Shown here one piece after another: positions 15,143-23,850 of a stretch of DNA of 64,000 nucleotides. How positions within the stretch are numbered: the first letter of the stretch is position 1; each line of letters starts with the position of its first letter. This stretch comes from Kingella denitrificans ATCC 33394 (GTDB lineage Bacteria; Pseudomonadota; Gammaproteobacteria; Burkholderiales; Neisseriaceae), in contig NZ_GL870929.1 of the NCBI RefSeq assembly GCF_000190695.1, positions 270,853-334,852 of the forward strand, in the 5' to 3' direction. The translations under genes were made by a program, and so were the position numbers. The notes beneath the pieces are model-generated. The model searched no databases, had not been told where the DNA came from, and saw only the letters and a program-made list of their open reading frames with translations.

Positions 15143-17317
15143 TCATGCCGTTGCTTCGGCTGTGGACGGATGCAGGGCCTGGTAACACGGTTGCAGCAAA
15201 TCCGCCAGCATCACCAGCTGCTGCCACAATACTTGGCTTTGCGTATCGCAGTCTGCTTTTTGGCGCAGGTTTTCCAAGCGGCTTTGCAAATCTTTCCATT
15301 CGCGTTCGAATTCTTCTTCCTGCCACGAGGCGACGTGCTGCAATATCCGTGCAGCCTGCTCTGCGGCGGGGTAAAACTGCGCCAGAAATTCTTGCGCCTG
15401 CGGCGTGTCCTGTTGGATTTTGTTGCGGTATGCGCCCAGAGCGGAAATGTAGCTGATGATGGAATAGTTGATTTTCAGCAGCTGGAAGCCGTCGGCCAGG
15501 CGGCTGCCGTGTTTTTCCGGCTCGCCCGACATATCGGACAAGGTGCTGGACAGGGCGGCGGCTTTGTCGTGGCTGACGCGGCGCGCAACGCGGTATTGCA
15601 CGTTGTCGCTGATGCCGTCGTGCAGTTCGTGCAGCACGGCGGTCAGGTAGCCCGCGTTACTGCTGATGGCGGCAGCTGCGGTTTTGTCCAGCGACAGGTA
15701 TTTCCAGTCCGGCCACAGGAAATACACGGCGCAGCCTGCAATCAGGCAGCCGGAAAGCGTATCCAGCACGCGCGGAATGAAAAATCCGGTCACGTCCATA
15801 CCCATGATGGAAAAGCCCATAATGGCCTGAATGGTAATGAAAAAAGTGGAAAAACTGTGTTTGTTGGTGCGGAACAGGAAAAACAGGGTAACGCTGACGG
15901 CGGCAATGGCCAGTTTGGTTTCCAGATTCAGGTTGAAGGTGGGCAGGGCGGAGCCGACCAGCACGCCGGCCACAGTGCCCAAAATGCGCTGAATCAGGCG
16001 TTTTTTGGTAGCGGAATAGTTGGGCTGGCAAACGAAGACGGCGGTGAGCAAAATCCAGTAGCCCAAGCTTAAATCGTTGTCCTGAATGTGTTCTTTGGCG
16101 ATGAGCTCAATCAGCAGGCAGCAGCTGGAGGCAATCAGCGCCATGCGCACGGCGTGGCGGAACACGGGGGAGTGCAGGCTGCTTTGGCTTTTCATGCTGC
16201 GCCATGCGCCTTTGAAGCCGCCGCTTTCTGCCGACTGGATGCGCGTGTTGTCGTTGTTTTCCAAATTTTCCAGCGTGGGGTTGCCCAAGTGCGCAAGCTG
16301 CATGCTGACGTGGGTAATGTTGTCCAGCAGGCGCTGGATGCGGTAGGGCGCGATGCTGTGCTCGCTGCTGTGTTGCGCGTAATAGGCGAGCGATTGGTCG
16401 GCGGCTTGGGTGGCGCGTTCCAGCTTGGGCGGGATTCGGTATTCGGTATTTTTGCGCAGGCATTCTGCAAATTCGCGGCAGGCGCGGGCTTGCAGACGCA
16501 GCAGGCGGCGCAGGCGGAAAATCAGGTCGCTGTGCTTCATCTGCTCGGCAAAGGCTTGGTAATGCACGTGGCTGGAACTGATGCGTTCGTGAATGTCTTG
16601 TGCGGTGAAATAATAACGCAGCATTTTGGCGGTGCGCGGATGACGGTGCTGGCCGCGCATCCGGTAAAACAGGGCGCTACGGGTGTGGTTGAATGCTTCG
16701 ATGACGCGTGTGTTGCTCATGGCCAGCGCGATTTGCCGCTCTTCCAGATGTTCGACTTCGTCGGGGTCGAAAAATTCGGCTTTGGCTTCCAGATAGGCGG
16801 CCAGCGCGGTGTAGGAATTGGCCATGCTGTCTTGCACGGGGCGGTGCGGAAAGAGGATGTGGGTGAGCAGTGCGGCGCCGCTATACAACAGCGTGCCGCA
16901 CAGAATCAGCAGGCTGTTCATATACAGCGGCGCCTTCGGGTCGTGCGTGAGCGTGGTATAGACGGCAACGGCGAGTGTGCCGAAGGCGATGGTGCGAAAG
17001 CGCGTTCCGGCGGCGCCCAAAAAGGTAAACACGAAGGCGAGCAGCGTGAAGGTGAGCGTTATCCCGATCGGGTGCTGGAAGGTGAGCTGGACCGACAGCG
17101 AGGAGATGGTGAAGGCGATAATGGTGAAGCAGAGGTTTTTGAGTTTGCCGGTCAGCCCGTTGTCCAAATCCACCAGGCCGCCGGCGATAATGCCCAGAAA
17201 TAGCGGCGAAAAATACGTGCTCCAGTGGTAGGCATACACAATGATGCAGGCAATGCTGCTGCTGAGCAAAACGGGAAGGCTGTTGATGAATTTGGTGTTA
17301 ATCGGCGGCGTTTTCAT
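15143..17317 (-). CDS. yccS: YccS/YhfK-family integral membrane protein (FUSC-type transporter)
   Basis: 724 residues with two clusters of membrane segments (about 10-150 and 385-520) separated and followed by large cytoplasmic helical domains, the layout of YccS-type FUSC proteins related to aromatic acid exporters. Recognisable stretches are 'GIIAGGLVDLDNGLTGKLKN' and 'YWILLTAVFVCQPNYSATKK'. Substrate unknown. The in-frame extension 'MPDTPKAACT' is a translated uptake sequence, so the start is 'MKTPPINTKF'. It lies 22 bp after gloB and is the last gene of a nine-gene cluster. Confidence 0.85.
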   Translation of the reverse strand: MKTPPINTKFINSLPVLLSSSIACIIVYAYHWSTYFSPLFLGIIAGGLVDLDNGLTGKLKNLCFTIIAFTISSLSVQLTFQHPIGITLTFTLLAFVFTFLGAAGTRFRTIAFGTLAVAVYTTLTHDPKAPLYMNSLLILCGTLLYSGAALLTHILFPHRPVQDSMANSYTALAAYLEAKAEFFDPDEVEHLEERQIALAMSNTRVIEAFNHTRSALFYRMRGQHRHPRTAKMLRYYFTAQDIHERISSSHVHYQAFAEQMKHSDLIFRLRRLLRLQARACREFAECLRKNTEYRIPPKLERATQAADQSLAYYAQHSSEHSIAPYRIQRLLDNITHVSMQLAHLGNPTLENLENNDNTRIQSAESGGFKGAWRSMKSQSSLHSPVFRHAVRMALIASSCCLLIELIAKEHIQDNDLSLGYWILLTAVFVCQPNYSATKKRLIQRILGTVAGVLVGSALPTFNLNLETKLAIAAVSVTLFFLFRTNKHSFSTFFITIQAIMGFSIMGMDVTGFFIPRVLDTLSGCLIAGCAVYFLWPDWKYLSLDKTAAAAISSNAGYLTAVLHELHDGISDNVQYRVARRVSHDKAAALSSTLSDMSGEPEKHGSRLADGFQLLKINYSIISYISALGAYRNKIQQDTPQAQEFLAQFYPAAEQAARILQHVASWQEEEFEREWKDLQSRLENLRQKADCDTQSQVLWQQLVMLADLLQPCYQALHPSTAEATA

Positions 17318-17339
17318 GGTGCAGGCTGCTTTTGGTGTG

Positions 17340-18104
17340 TCAGGCAAAGGTGTTTTTCAATTCGCGCAGGGCAACGAACACGGCTTCATCGCTCGTCAAT
17401 GCGCGGCCGCACAGGGCTTCGGCGCGTTGGCGGACTTGGGGCAGGTGTGCGCGCAAAAACGGGTTGATGCGTTTTTCGTGTGCCAAAGAAACGGGCAGGG
17501 TGGGGGTGCAGGCTGCTTTTTCGGCTGCGGCGGCAATATCGGGATTGTCCGGCTCAATGTATTGCGCGAAATGCAGGTTGGCGGCAGTGTATTCGTGCGC
17601 CGGATAAAGCAGCGTGTCGTCCGCCAGCGTTTGGATGCGCTGAAAACTTTGAAACAGCCATTCGGCGCGGCTGTGCGGGAAAATGCGGCCGCAGCCTGCG
17701 GAAAACAGCGTGTCGCCGCAAAAGAAATGGCTGCGGCGGCCGTCGTGCAGCAGATAGCAGAGGTGTTCGGCCGTGTGCCCCGCCGTGTGCCAGGCTTCGG
17801 CGCGGAAGCCCTGCCAATCCATCGGGCTGCCGTCTTGTACGATCTCATTGGCAAGGGCGATGTTGTCCGCACCAAACACGCGGCAGTCCGGATAATGCCG
17901 TTGGAGTTCGGCAATGCCGCCGATGTGGTCACCGTGCTGGTGGGTTACCCAAATCTGCGTGGGCGAAAGGTGGTGCGCGCGCAGATAGTCCAGCACGGGT
18001 TCTGCTTCGCCCGGGTCGATGAGCAATGCGTGTCGGCCGTGCCGCACCAGCCAGACGTAATTGTCGCTCAGCGCGGGGATGGCGGTGATATCCAGCGTGT
18101 TCAT
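17340..18104 (-). CDS. gloB: Hydroxyacylglutathione hydrolase (glyoxalase II)
   Basis: 254 residues, metallo-beta-lactamase fold. The dinuclear metal motif THxHxDH is present as 'THQHGDHIGG' at about 51-60, with further ligands in 'HTAGHTAEHLCY' and 'GDTLFSAGCGR'. It hydrolyses S-lactoylglutathione to lactate and glutathione in methylglyoxal detoxification. The start ATG overlaps the nudF stop (ATGA), indicating translational coupling. The 32 codons upstream lie inside nudF and are not used. Confidence 0.95.
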   Translation of the reverse strand: MNTLDITAIPALSDNYVWLVRHGRHALLIDPGEAEPVLDYLRAHHLSPTQIWVTHQHGDHIGGIAELQRHYPDCRVFGADNIALANEIVQDGSPMDWQGFRAEAWHTAGHTAEHLCYLLHDGRRSHFFCGDTLFSAGCGRIFPHSRAEWLFQSFQRIQTLADDTLLYPAHEYTAANLHFAQYIEPDNPDIAAAAEKAACTPTLPVSLAHEKRINPFLRAHLPQVRQRAEALCGRALTSDEAVFVALRELKNTFA

Positions 18105-18637
18105 ACGGACTCCATCAGCCAATATTGCAGCGCCAGCAGGGTTTTGGCATCGCAAATGTCGCCCGATTGGATGGCTTGGCGGACTTGGTCGCGCGTCCAA
18201 AGTTCGGTTTCGACAAATTCGTCTTGGTCGGGGTGCAGGCTGCTTGTGGGCGTGATGTTCACGGCGCGGTACAGGTGGAGGATTTCATCGCAGAAGCCGG
18301 GCGCTGAATAAAACGCGAAGATTTTTTCCATGCATTCGGCGGTGTAAGGCGTTTCTTCGCCCAGTTCGCGCAGGGCGCATTGCGCAGGGTCTTCGCCCGC
18401 GTCCAGTTTGCCGGCGGGGATTTCCAGCAGCGCGCGTCCTGCGGCGTGGCGCCATTGGCGTACCAGCACGACTTTGTCGTCGTCGGTCACGGCCAAAATG
18501 CAGGCTGCACCGGGGTGGCGCACTACGATGCGCGCGTGTTCGTTGCCGTTGGGCAGGCGGATTTGGTCGCGGTCGATGCGCAGGAAGCTGTTGTGTTCGA
18601 TGGGGGTGGTGCTGATGAGGGTTTCGGTCAATTCCAT
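18101..18637 (-). CDS. nudF: ADP-ribose pyrophosphatase NudF (Nudix hydrolase)
   Basis: 178 residues. The Nudix box is complete: 'GKLDAGEDPAQCALRELGEE' at about 77-96. Upstream strands ('CILAVTDDDKVVLVRQWRHA') and the E-rich C terminus match ADP-ribose/NDP-sugar pyrophosphatases, which hydrolyse ADP-ribose to AMP and ribose-5-phosphate. Part of the trpC-yccS cluster, overlapping gloB at its 3' end. Confidence 0.9.
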   Translation of the reverse strand: MELTETLISTTPIEHNSFLRIDRDQIRLPNGNEHARIVVRHPGAACILAVTDDDKVVLVRQWRHAAGRALLEIPAGKLDAGEDPAQCALRELGEETPYTAECMEKIFAFYSAPGFCDEILHLYRAVNITPTSSLHPDQDEFVETELWTRDQVRQAIQSGDICDAKTLLALQYWLMESV

Positions 18638-18655
18638 AGTGTTTTCTCAGATGGG

Positions 18656-19555
18656 TTATTCGGTTTCGGTGCAGACGGCTTCGGGCGGCACGCGGTCAAT
18701 CCGCCAGTATTGCGCCGCCCATGCCAGTAAGTCGCGCGGTTTGTCCACGTCGGGCGCATCGGGCAGCCCCAGATAATGCAGCACTTGGCGCAGCAGGGCT
18801 TCGCGGCGGTGCATATCCAGCGGTTCGGCACGGGTCTGCTTGCTCCATTTCTGCCCGTGGCGGTTGGTGAGCAGGGGCAGGTGGGCATAATGCGGCGTGG
18901 GCAGGTGCAGGCTGCTTTGCAGGTAAATTTGGCGCGGCGTGGAAACCAGTAAATCCTGCCCGCGCACGATGTGGGTGATGCCTTGTTCGCCGTCGTCCAC
19001 CACCACGGCAAGCTGGTAGGCCCAAAAGCCATCGGCGCGCAATAGCACGAAATCGCCGATGTCCTGCGCCAGATTCTGCCCGTAAGTGCCCACAATCCGG
19101 TCGTGGAAGGCAACGGTTTCATCGGGCACGCGCATCCGCCATGCGGCGCGGTCGGCAAACGGCGAAAGTGCAGGCTGCTTTTTGCGGGCGCATGTTCCGT
19201 CGTACACAAACCCGTCTGCGCCTAAACGTGCGGCGGCGTGCCAATCTTTGCGGCTGCAAGTGCAGGGATAGGCCAATCCGCGCGCCACCAAGTCGTCCAA
19301 TGCGGCGCGATACAGCGCGTGGCGGCGGCTTTGGTACACCACTTCGCCGTCCCATTCGAAACCGAACTGCTCCAATGTGTTCAGGATGTGGCCGGCCGCC
19401 CCGGGCATTTCGCGCGGCGGGTCGAGGTCTTCCATGCGCACCAGCCATCGGCCGCCGTGGGCGCGCGCATCGGCATACGAAGCGGCGGCGGTGAGCAGGG
19501 AGCCGATGTGCAGCAGGCCGGTGGGGCTGGGGGCGAAACGTCCGACATAATTCAT
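18656..19555 (-). CDS. gluQ: Glutamyl-Q tRNA(Asp) synthetase
   Basis: 299 residues, a truncated class I glutamyl-tRNA synthetase without anticodon-binding domain. HIGH-type motif 'PSPTGLLHIGS' at about 10-20. A zinc-site cysteine pair is 'CTCSRKD' with a later 'YDGTCARKK'. The KMSKS equivalent is 'KWSKQ'. It attaches glutamate to the queuosine base of tRNA-Asp. Its start overlaps the phoR stop. An uptake sequence in the coding region encodes 'KKQPAL'. Confidence 0.95.
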   Translation of the reverse strand: MNYVGRFAPSPTGLLHIGSLLTAAASYADARAHGGRWLVRMEDLDPPREMPGAAGHILNTLEQFGFEWDGEVVYQSRRHALYRAALDDLVARGLAYPCTCSRKDWHAAARLGADGFVYDGTCARKKQPALSPFADRAAWRMRVPDETVAFHDRIVGTYGQNLAQDIGDFVLLRADGFWAYQLAVVVDDGEQGITHIVRGQDLLVSTPRQIYLQSSLHLPTPHYAHLPLLTNRHGQKWSKQTRAEPLDMHRREALLRQVLHYLGLPDAPDVDKPRDLLAWAAQYWRIDRVPPEAVCTETE

Positions 19556-20892
19556 GGCAAATCCGGGGCAATGGTGGGGATTTGGGCGGTAAATTGGCTG
19601 CCGCGGTGCAGGCTGCTTTCAATGTGCAGGCTGGCCTGATGGTTGGCCAATGCGTGTTTGGCGATGGCCAGCCCCAACCCTGTGCCGCCGTTTTCGCGGC
19701 TGCGGCCAGCATCGACACGGTAAAAGCGGTCGGTCAGATACGGCAGGTGTTCGGTGGCAATGCCTTTGCCTTCGTCACGCACGCTGAATTCGGCCAGCGG
19801 CATTTTGTAGGGGTTCGGATTGTCCACCTGCCGCAGGGTGATGTGGACGGCGCACGGCTCGGGATTGTGGCGCACCGCGTTAAACGCCAGATTGGACAAT
19901 GCCTGATACAGCTCGCTTTCGCGCCCCGCCACCCAAATATCGGGCGCGATATCCGCCGCCACCGTGTGCCGTCCGGCGGACAAGTGCCGCGTGTCCTGCA
20001 CGATTTGTTCGGCCATGCGGCTCAAGTTGCAGGCTGCTTTCGGCGCGTTTTGCTGCTGCGGGTCTTCCAATGTGGTCAGCGTCATCAAATCGTCCACTAA
20101 ATGGCGCATCCGCGCGCAGTCGTGCTGCATTAGGCGGACGAACTGCTGCTGTTGTTCGGGCGGCAAGTTCGGGTGTTCGGCCAGCGTTTCCAGAAAGCCG
20201 TGAATCACGGTCAGCGGCGTGCGCAGTTCGTGCGATACATTGGCGACAAAAGCCGTGCGCGAGGCTTGTAGTTGCTCGGCGCGGCTGATGTCTTCGCTGA
20301 TGATGAGTTCGGTGTTGCGCGTGAAGCCGATGCGGATGAGGCGCAGGTGGCGCAGCAGGCCGTTGTCCTGCCGCAGCGAAAAGCGCATTTCCTGCGGCGA
20401 ACCGTCGGAAGCAGCCTGCAAAAAGGCGCGGCAGTCGGGGTGTTGGATGTGTTTGTGCAGTGGGCTGCCCAGCACGTGTTCGGGCGAAAAGGAAAAGTGT
20501 TGCGCCGCCAAATGGTTGAACCAGTCGATTTTCCCGTTTTTGTTTAACAGGACGATGCCTTCGGGCATGGATTCTGCGGCGGACTGAAAACGCTGCACGG
20601 TGCGGTGCAGGCGGCGGCGTTTGCGGTGGTGCAGGCGTTCGCGCTGGATAATGCGGTAAAACAGCCGCCCCCACAAATCATACGGCGGCGGTGCAGGCTG
20701 CTCTTGGTCGATGTTGCGTTCCAGCGTCCTGCCGAACTGCGCCATGCGGTAAAAATGGCACAGCAGCCACACAGTGCAGCCCAGCGCCCAAGCATACAAC
20801 GCGCCCTGCGTGCCGCCCCAGGCGTATGCCGCGCAGCAAAACAGGATGTGGAGCAGGCCGAAGAGCGAAATGTGCAGGAACAGCGGCGACAT
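19552..20892 (-). CDS. phoR: Phosphate-regulon sensor histidine kinase PhoR
   Basis: 446 residues. Two hydrophobic segments at the N terminus (about 5-45), then a PAS domain (about 100-200, 'AESMPEGIVLLNKNGKIDWF'). The dimerisation/phosphoacceptor motif is 'VANVSHELRTPLTVIHG' and the HATPase_c domain has 'FSVRDEGKGI' and 'GGTGLGLAIAKHAL'. With phoB directly upstream it forms a two-component system, most likely for phosphate limitation. Phosphate control is inferred from the family. Confidence 0.9.
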   Translation of the reverse strand: MSPLFLHISLFGLLHILFCCAAYAWGGTQGALYAWALGCTVWLLCHFYRMAQFGRTLERNIDQEQPAPPPYDLWGRLFYRIIQRERLHHRKRRRLHRTVQRFQSAAESMPEGIVLLNKNGKIDWFNHLAAQHFSFSPEHVLGSPLHKHIQHPDCRAFLQAASDGSPQEMRFSLRQDNGLLRHLRLIRIGFTRNTELIISEDISRAEQLQASRTAFVANVSHELRTPLTVIHGFLETLAEHPNLPPEQQQQFVRLMQHDCARMRHLVDDLMTLTTLEDPQQQNAPKAACNLSRMAEQIVQDTRHLSAGRHTVAADIAPDIWVAGRESELYQALSNLAFNAVRHNPEPCAVHITLRQVDNPNPYKMPLAEFSVRDEGKGIATEHLPYLTDRFYRVDAGRSRENGGTGLGLAIAKHALANHQASLHIESSLHRGSQFTAQIPTIAPDLP

Positions 20893-20903
20893 GGCAACCT
20901 CGG

Positions 20904-21593
20904 TTACGGTGCGGGCGCGGAGAAACGGTAGCCGCTGCCGCGCACGGTTTGGATGTAGTCGGAAAGCCCTGCGGATTCCAGCAGGCGGCGCAAACGCCCG
21001 ATTTGCGTGTCCACCGTGCGCTCTTCAACGCACGCATCTTCTCCCCACACATGGTCGAGCAGCTGGCGGCGGCTGAATACGCGTTCGGGGTGCGTCATCA
21101 AAAAGTGCAGCAATTTAAATTCGCTGCTACTGCATTCGATATTCGCCCCGTCCGCCGTGACGCGCTGGGTTTCCGGATTCAGTTGCAGCCTGCCGGCCGA
21201 ACGCCACGCATTGCCCGACGGCGCACGCCGCAACCGCGCATGAATACGCGCCACCAGTTCACGCGGCGAAAAAGGCTTGGTCAGGTAATCGTCCGCGCCC
21301 TGTGCAAAGCCCAGTTCTTTGTCCGCATCTTCGCTGCGTGCGGTGAGCAGGATAATCGGCAGGGCGGCAGTGGCGGTTTGGCGGCGCAGTTCGGCAATCC
21401 ACGACACGCCGTCGCAATCGGGCAGCATCCAGTCCAGCACCATCAAATCGGGCAGGCGGGCGCGCAGGATGTCGGAAGCAGCCTGCACGTTTTGCGCGCA
21501 GCACACGTCAAAGCCGGCTTCTTGCAGGTTGAATGCAATCAGCGTTTGAATCGGCAGTTCGTCTTCCACCACCAAAATCCGTGCTTTATCCAT
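20904..21593 (-). CDS. phoB: Response regulator PhoB (OmpR family)
   Basis: 229 residues. Receiver domain at 1-120 with acidic pocket 'VVEDE' and phosphoacceptor Asp in 'LMVLDWMLPD' (about 54). The winged-helix DNA-binding domain at about 130-228 has 'LLHFLMTHPERVFSRRQLLD' and 'RLLESAGLSDYIQTVRGSGY'. The start 'MDKARILVVE' overlaps the end of lpxL by 8 bp. Alternative upstream codons belong to lpxL. Partner kinase is PhoR, 11 bp downstream. Confidence 0.93.
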   Translation of the reverse strand: MDKARILVVEDELPIQTLIAFNLQEAGFDVCCAQNVQAASDILRARLPDLMVLDWMLPDCDGVSWIAELRRQTATAALPIILLTARSEDADKELGFAQGADDYLTKPFSPRELVARIHARLRRAPSGNAWRSAGRLQLNPETQRVTADGANIECSSSEFKLLHFLMTHPERVFSRRQLLDHVWGEDACVEERTVDTQIGRLRRLLESAGLSDYIQTVRGSGYRFSAPAP

Positions 21594-22461
21594 AAACCGG
21601 CGGTTCTCCTTCCGGCCGCGTTTTGAAGCGCTTGTGCAGCCAATAATATTGTGCAGGCTGCTCGCGGACGCGTTCGGCAATAAAATCGTTCATGCGCTGG
21701 GTATCGGCTGCCGCATCATCGCTGGGGAAATGTTGCCATTCGGGATAAAACCGCAGCACCACGCTGCCGTCTTTCTGGCGCGTGGGAATGGCGGGGATGA
21801 CTTTGGCGCCCGTCATTTTGGCAATGCGCGACAAGCCCGTAATCGTGGCTGCCGGCACGCCCATAAAGTCGGCGAAAATCGAATCTTTCGCGCCGAAATC
21901 TTGGTCGGGCAGATACAGGAACGGGGCGGGCTGATGGCGGATTTGTTTGATAATCGCCCGCAAACCTTCGGTGCGCATCACCAGGAACACGTTGTTGTAA
22001 CGATGCCGCCCGTGCAGCACCTGCGCGTCCAATGCCGCATTTTTCTGCCGCGAATACACGCTGATGAGCGGCACGTCCTGATTGAGCGCATACACCGCCG
22101 CTTCAAATGCGGTGAAATGCGGATACAGCAGAATGACTTTGTCGCCGCGGGCCAACGCATCGTCCAAAATATGCTTGTCCTGATAGCGGACGCGGCGGTG
22201 CAGGCTGCTTGCGCTGCCATACCAATAATGGCCGTATTCCAGCACCAGCAGGCACATGTGGTAGAAATGTTCGTGCAGGATGCGGCGCCGTTGTGCTTCC
22301 GTCAGCTCCGGAAAGCACAGTTGCAGGTTGCGCAGGCCGATTTTGCGGCGCGGCGCCACCAGCCAATAGCACAACCAGCCGAGTATGCGCGCCAAAAAGC
22401 GGATAACGCCGTGCGGCAGGCAGGCCAATAGGCGGAGAATCAAAAAAGCGAATTTCATCAT
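21586..22461 (-). CDS. lpxL: Lipid A biosynthesis acyltransferase (LpxL/HtrB family)
   Basis: 291 residues with an N-terminal hydrophobic anchor (about 5-30) and the catalytic HX4E motif 'HFTAFE' of late lipid A acyltransferases. Other family stretches are 'GLRNLQLCFPELTEAQRRRI' and 'QNFG'-type 'PDQDFGAKDSIFADFMG'. It adds a secondary acyl chain to lipid A precursor at the inner membrane. LpxL versus LpxM is not decidable from sequence alone. Tandem ATGs (22461, 22458) leave the exact start open. Lies between a small lipoprotein gene and phoB in a continuous minus-strand cluster. Confidence 0.88.
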   Translation of the reverse strand: MMKFAFLILRLLACLPHGVIRFLARILGWLCYWLVAPRRKIGLRNLQLCFPELTEAQRRRILHEHFYHMCLLVLEYGHYWYGSASSLHRRVRYQDKHILDDALARGDKVILLYPHFTAFEAAVYALNQDVPLISVYSRQKNAALDAQVLHGRHRYNNVFLVMRTEGLRAIIKQIRHQPAPFLYLPDQDFGAKDSIFADFMGVPAATITGLSRIAKMTGAKVIPAIPTRQKDGSVVLRFYPEWQHFPSDDAAADTQRMNDFIAERVREQPAQYYWLHKRFKTRPEGEPPVYG

Positions 22462-22465
22462 AAGG

Positions 22466-22990
22466 TTATTGGCAGGAAAGATGGGGTGCCAACTGGTCGA
22501 AACTTTGGTTGAGGGCGATGCAGGCTGCTTGGTCGGGCTGCTGGCGCAGGGCTTCCAGACGCGCGTCCTGATTTTGACGGCGCAGCTCTTCGGCATCTTC
22601 GCCTTGCTGCGCGAAGCAGGCATCCACGCGGCGGTAATACCGTTCGCATTCGGCCGGCAGCGGCGGCAGTTTGGCGATTTCGGACGCGCTCAAAGGCGTA
22701 TCCAGCGGCATGGGCACGGTGTGCGTGTGCGGGAATGCATTGCCGGGTGCGGGCAGCGGGTCGGGCGATGCGGCTTCGGACGCGCTGGTGTGCAGAATAT
22801 CGGCCTGGCTGGCGGCATTGAGCACTTCGGCGGCAATGCGGTTGGCGGCGGCGCTGGCGGCAGGTGTGGAAGCCTGCGCCGGTTGGGAGGCCCGGTCAGA
22901 ATCGGAAGAGGGCGAACAAGCCGCCAGAAGCAGGACAAAGCAGCCTGCACTTACCCGGCGGCAGAGATGGTAAATATCGTTCATGGTCAA
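22466..22990 (-). CDS. Small Ala/Pro-rich lipoprotein of unknown function
   Basis: 174 residues with a lipoprotein signal ending 'VLLLAAC' (Cys25), an Ala/Ser/Pro-rich linker and a C-terminal helical region holding four cysteines ('ECERYYRRVDACFAQQGEDA', 'ACIALNQSF', 'LSCQ'), spaced like a small disulfide-stapled helical domain. An uptake sequence (22938-22949) forms part of the signal peptide, encoding 'AGCF'. It starts 2 bp after trpC and ends 4 bp before lpxL, so co-transcription is near certain. Confidence 0.7.
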   Translation of the reverse strand: MTMNDIYHLCRRVSAGCFVLLLAACSPSSDSDRASQPAQASTPAASAAANRIAAEVLNAASQADILHTSASEAASPDPLPAPGNAFPHTHTVPMPLDTPLSASEIAKLPPLPAECERYYRRVDACFAQQGEDAEELRRQNQDARLEALRQQPDQAACIALNQSFDQLAPHLSCQ

Positions 22991-22992
22991 TG

Positions 22993-23778
22993 TCAGAACA
23001 GTTGGCGGACGGCGGCTTCAATATCGGGCGCGCGCATAAACGTCTCGCCAATCAAAAAGCTGTTCACACCGTGCTGCTGCATGAAGCGGATGTCGTCTTT
23101 GCCGGTAATGCCGCTTTCGGTAATCACCAGCGCATCGTCCGACAAATACGGCAGCAGGCGGATGGTTTGCTGCAAATCCACTTCGAACGTGCGCAAGTTG
23201 CGGTTGTTCACGCCGCGCAAAGGCGTGGCGAGCGGCGCGCAGCGTTCGGCTTCGGCTTCATCGTGCAGTTCCAGCAGAACCGCCATGCCCAAATCGTGCG
23301 CCACCTGTTCCAAATGGCGCAATTCTGCATCGTCCAGCGCGGCGGCAATCAGCAAAATCGCATCCGCACCCCAGGCGCGCGCCTGATAGATTTGGTATTC
23401 GTCCAGCATGAAATCTTTGCGCAACACGGGCAGCGACACGGCTTCCCGCGCTTGGCGCAGATAATCGGGCGAGCCTTGGAAATAAGGTTCGTCCGTCAGC
23501 ACGGACAGGCAGGCCGCACCGGCGTTTTCATAGGCAACAGCATGGGCGGCGGGCTGGAAATCTGCGCGAATCAGGCCTTTGGAAGGGCTGGCTTTTTTGA
23601 TTTCGGCAATGATGGCCGGCTGGTTTTGCACATGCTTGCGGCGCAGCGCGGCAACGAAATCGCGCACGGCAGGGGCTTGTCGCGCCAGCTTCTGCATGTG
23701 CGCCAAATCCACGGCGGCTTTTTGCGCGGCGATTTCTTCGCGCTTGGTGGCAAGGATTTTCCGGAGGATGTCGGTCAT
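22993..23778 (-). CDS. trpC: Indole-3-glycerol phosphate synthase
   Basis: 261 residues, TIM barrel. Conserved features include 'ILATKREEI' at the N terminus, 'EIKKASPSKGLIR', 'VLRKDFMLDEYQI', 'GVNNRNLRTFEVDL' and 'ITESGI'. It converts carboxyphenylaminodeoxyribulose phosphate to indoleglycerol phosphate in tryptophan synthesis. No other trp genes are nearby. It appears to be the first gene of the cluster running through to yccS. Monofunctional length, no fused TrpF. Confidence 0.95.
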   Translation of the reverse strand: MTDILRKILATKREEIAAQKAAVDLAHMQKLARQAPAVRDFVAALRRKHVQNQPAIIAEIKKASPSKGLIRADFQPAAHAVAYENAGAACLSVLTDEPYFQGSPDYLRQAREAVSLPVLRKDFMLDEYQIYQARAWGADAILLIAAALDDAELRHLEQVAHDLGMAVLLELHDEAEAERCAPLATPLRGVNNRNLRTFEVDLQQTIRLLPYLSDDALVITESGITGKDDIRFMQQHGVNSFLIGETFMRAPDIEAAVRQLF

Positions 23779-23794
23779 GGCGGGCTTTCTAAAT

Positions 23795-23833
23795 GTGCAG
23801 GCTGCTTTTTGAATTCACGAAAGCAGCCTGCAC
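23795..23833 (-). terminator. DUS hairpin after the LprI-domain lipoprotein gene
   Basis: 14-bp arms (23795-23808, 23820-23833) starting 18 bp past the lipoprotein stop and just before trpC. Confidence 0.75.
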
Positions 23834-23850
23834 CCAATAAAAACAACAAA

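Noticed and set aside
15045..15326. 93-codon minus-strand ORF overlapping the yccS end
   Set aside because: Most of it overlaps yccS in another frame. A short peptide 'SHTECTKCD' in the unexplained part (15045-15120) has a Cys pair but no gene structure.
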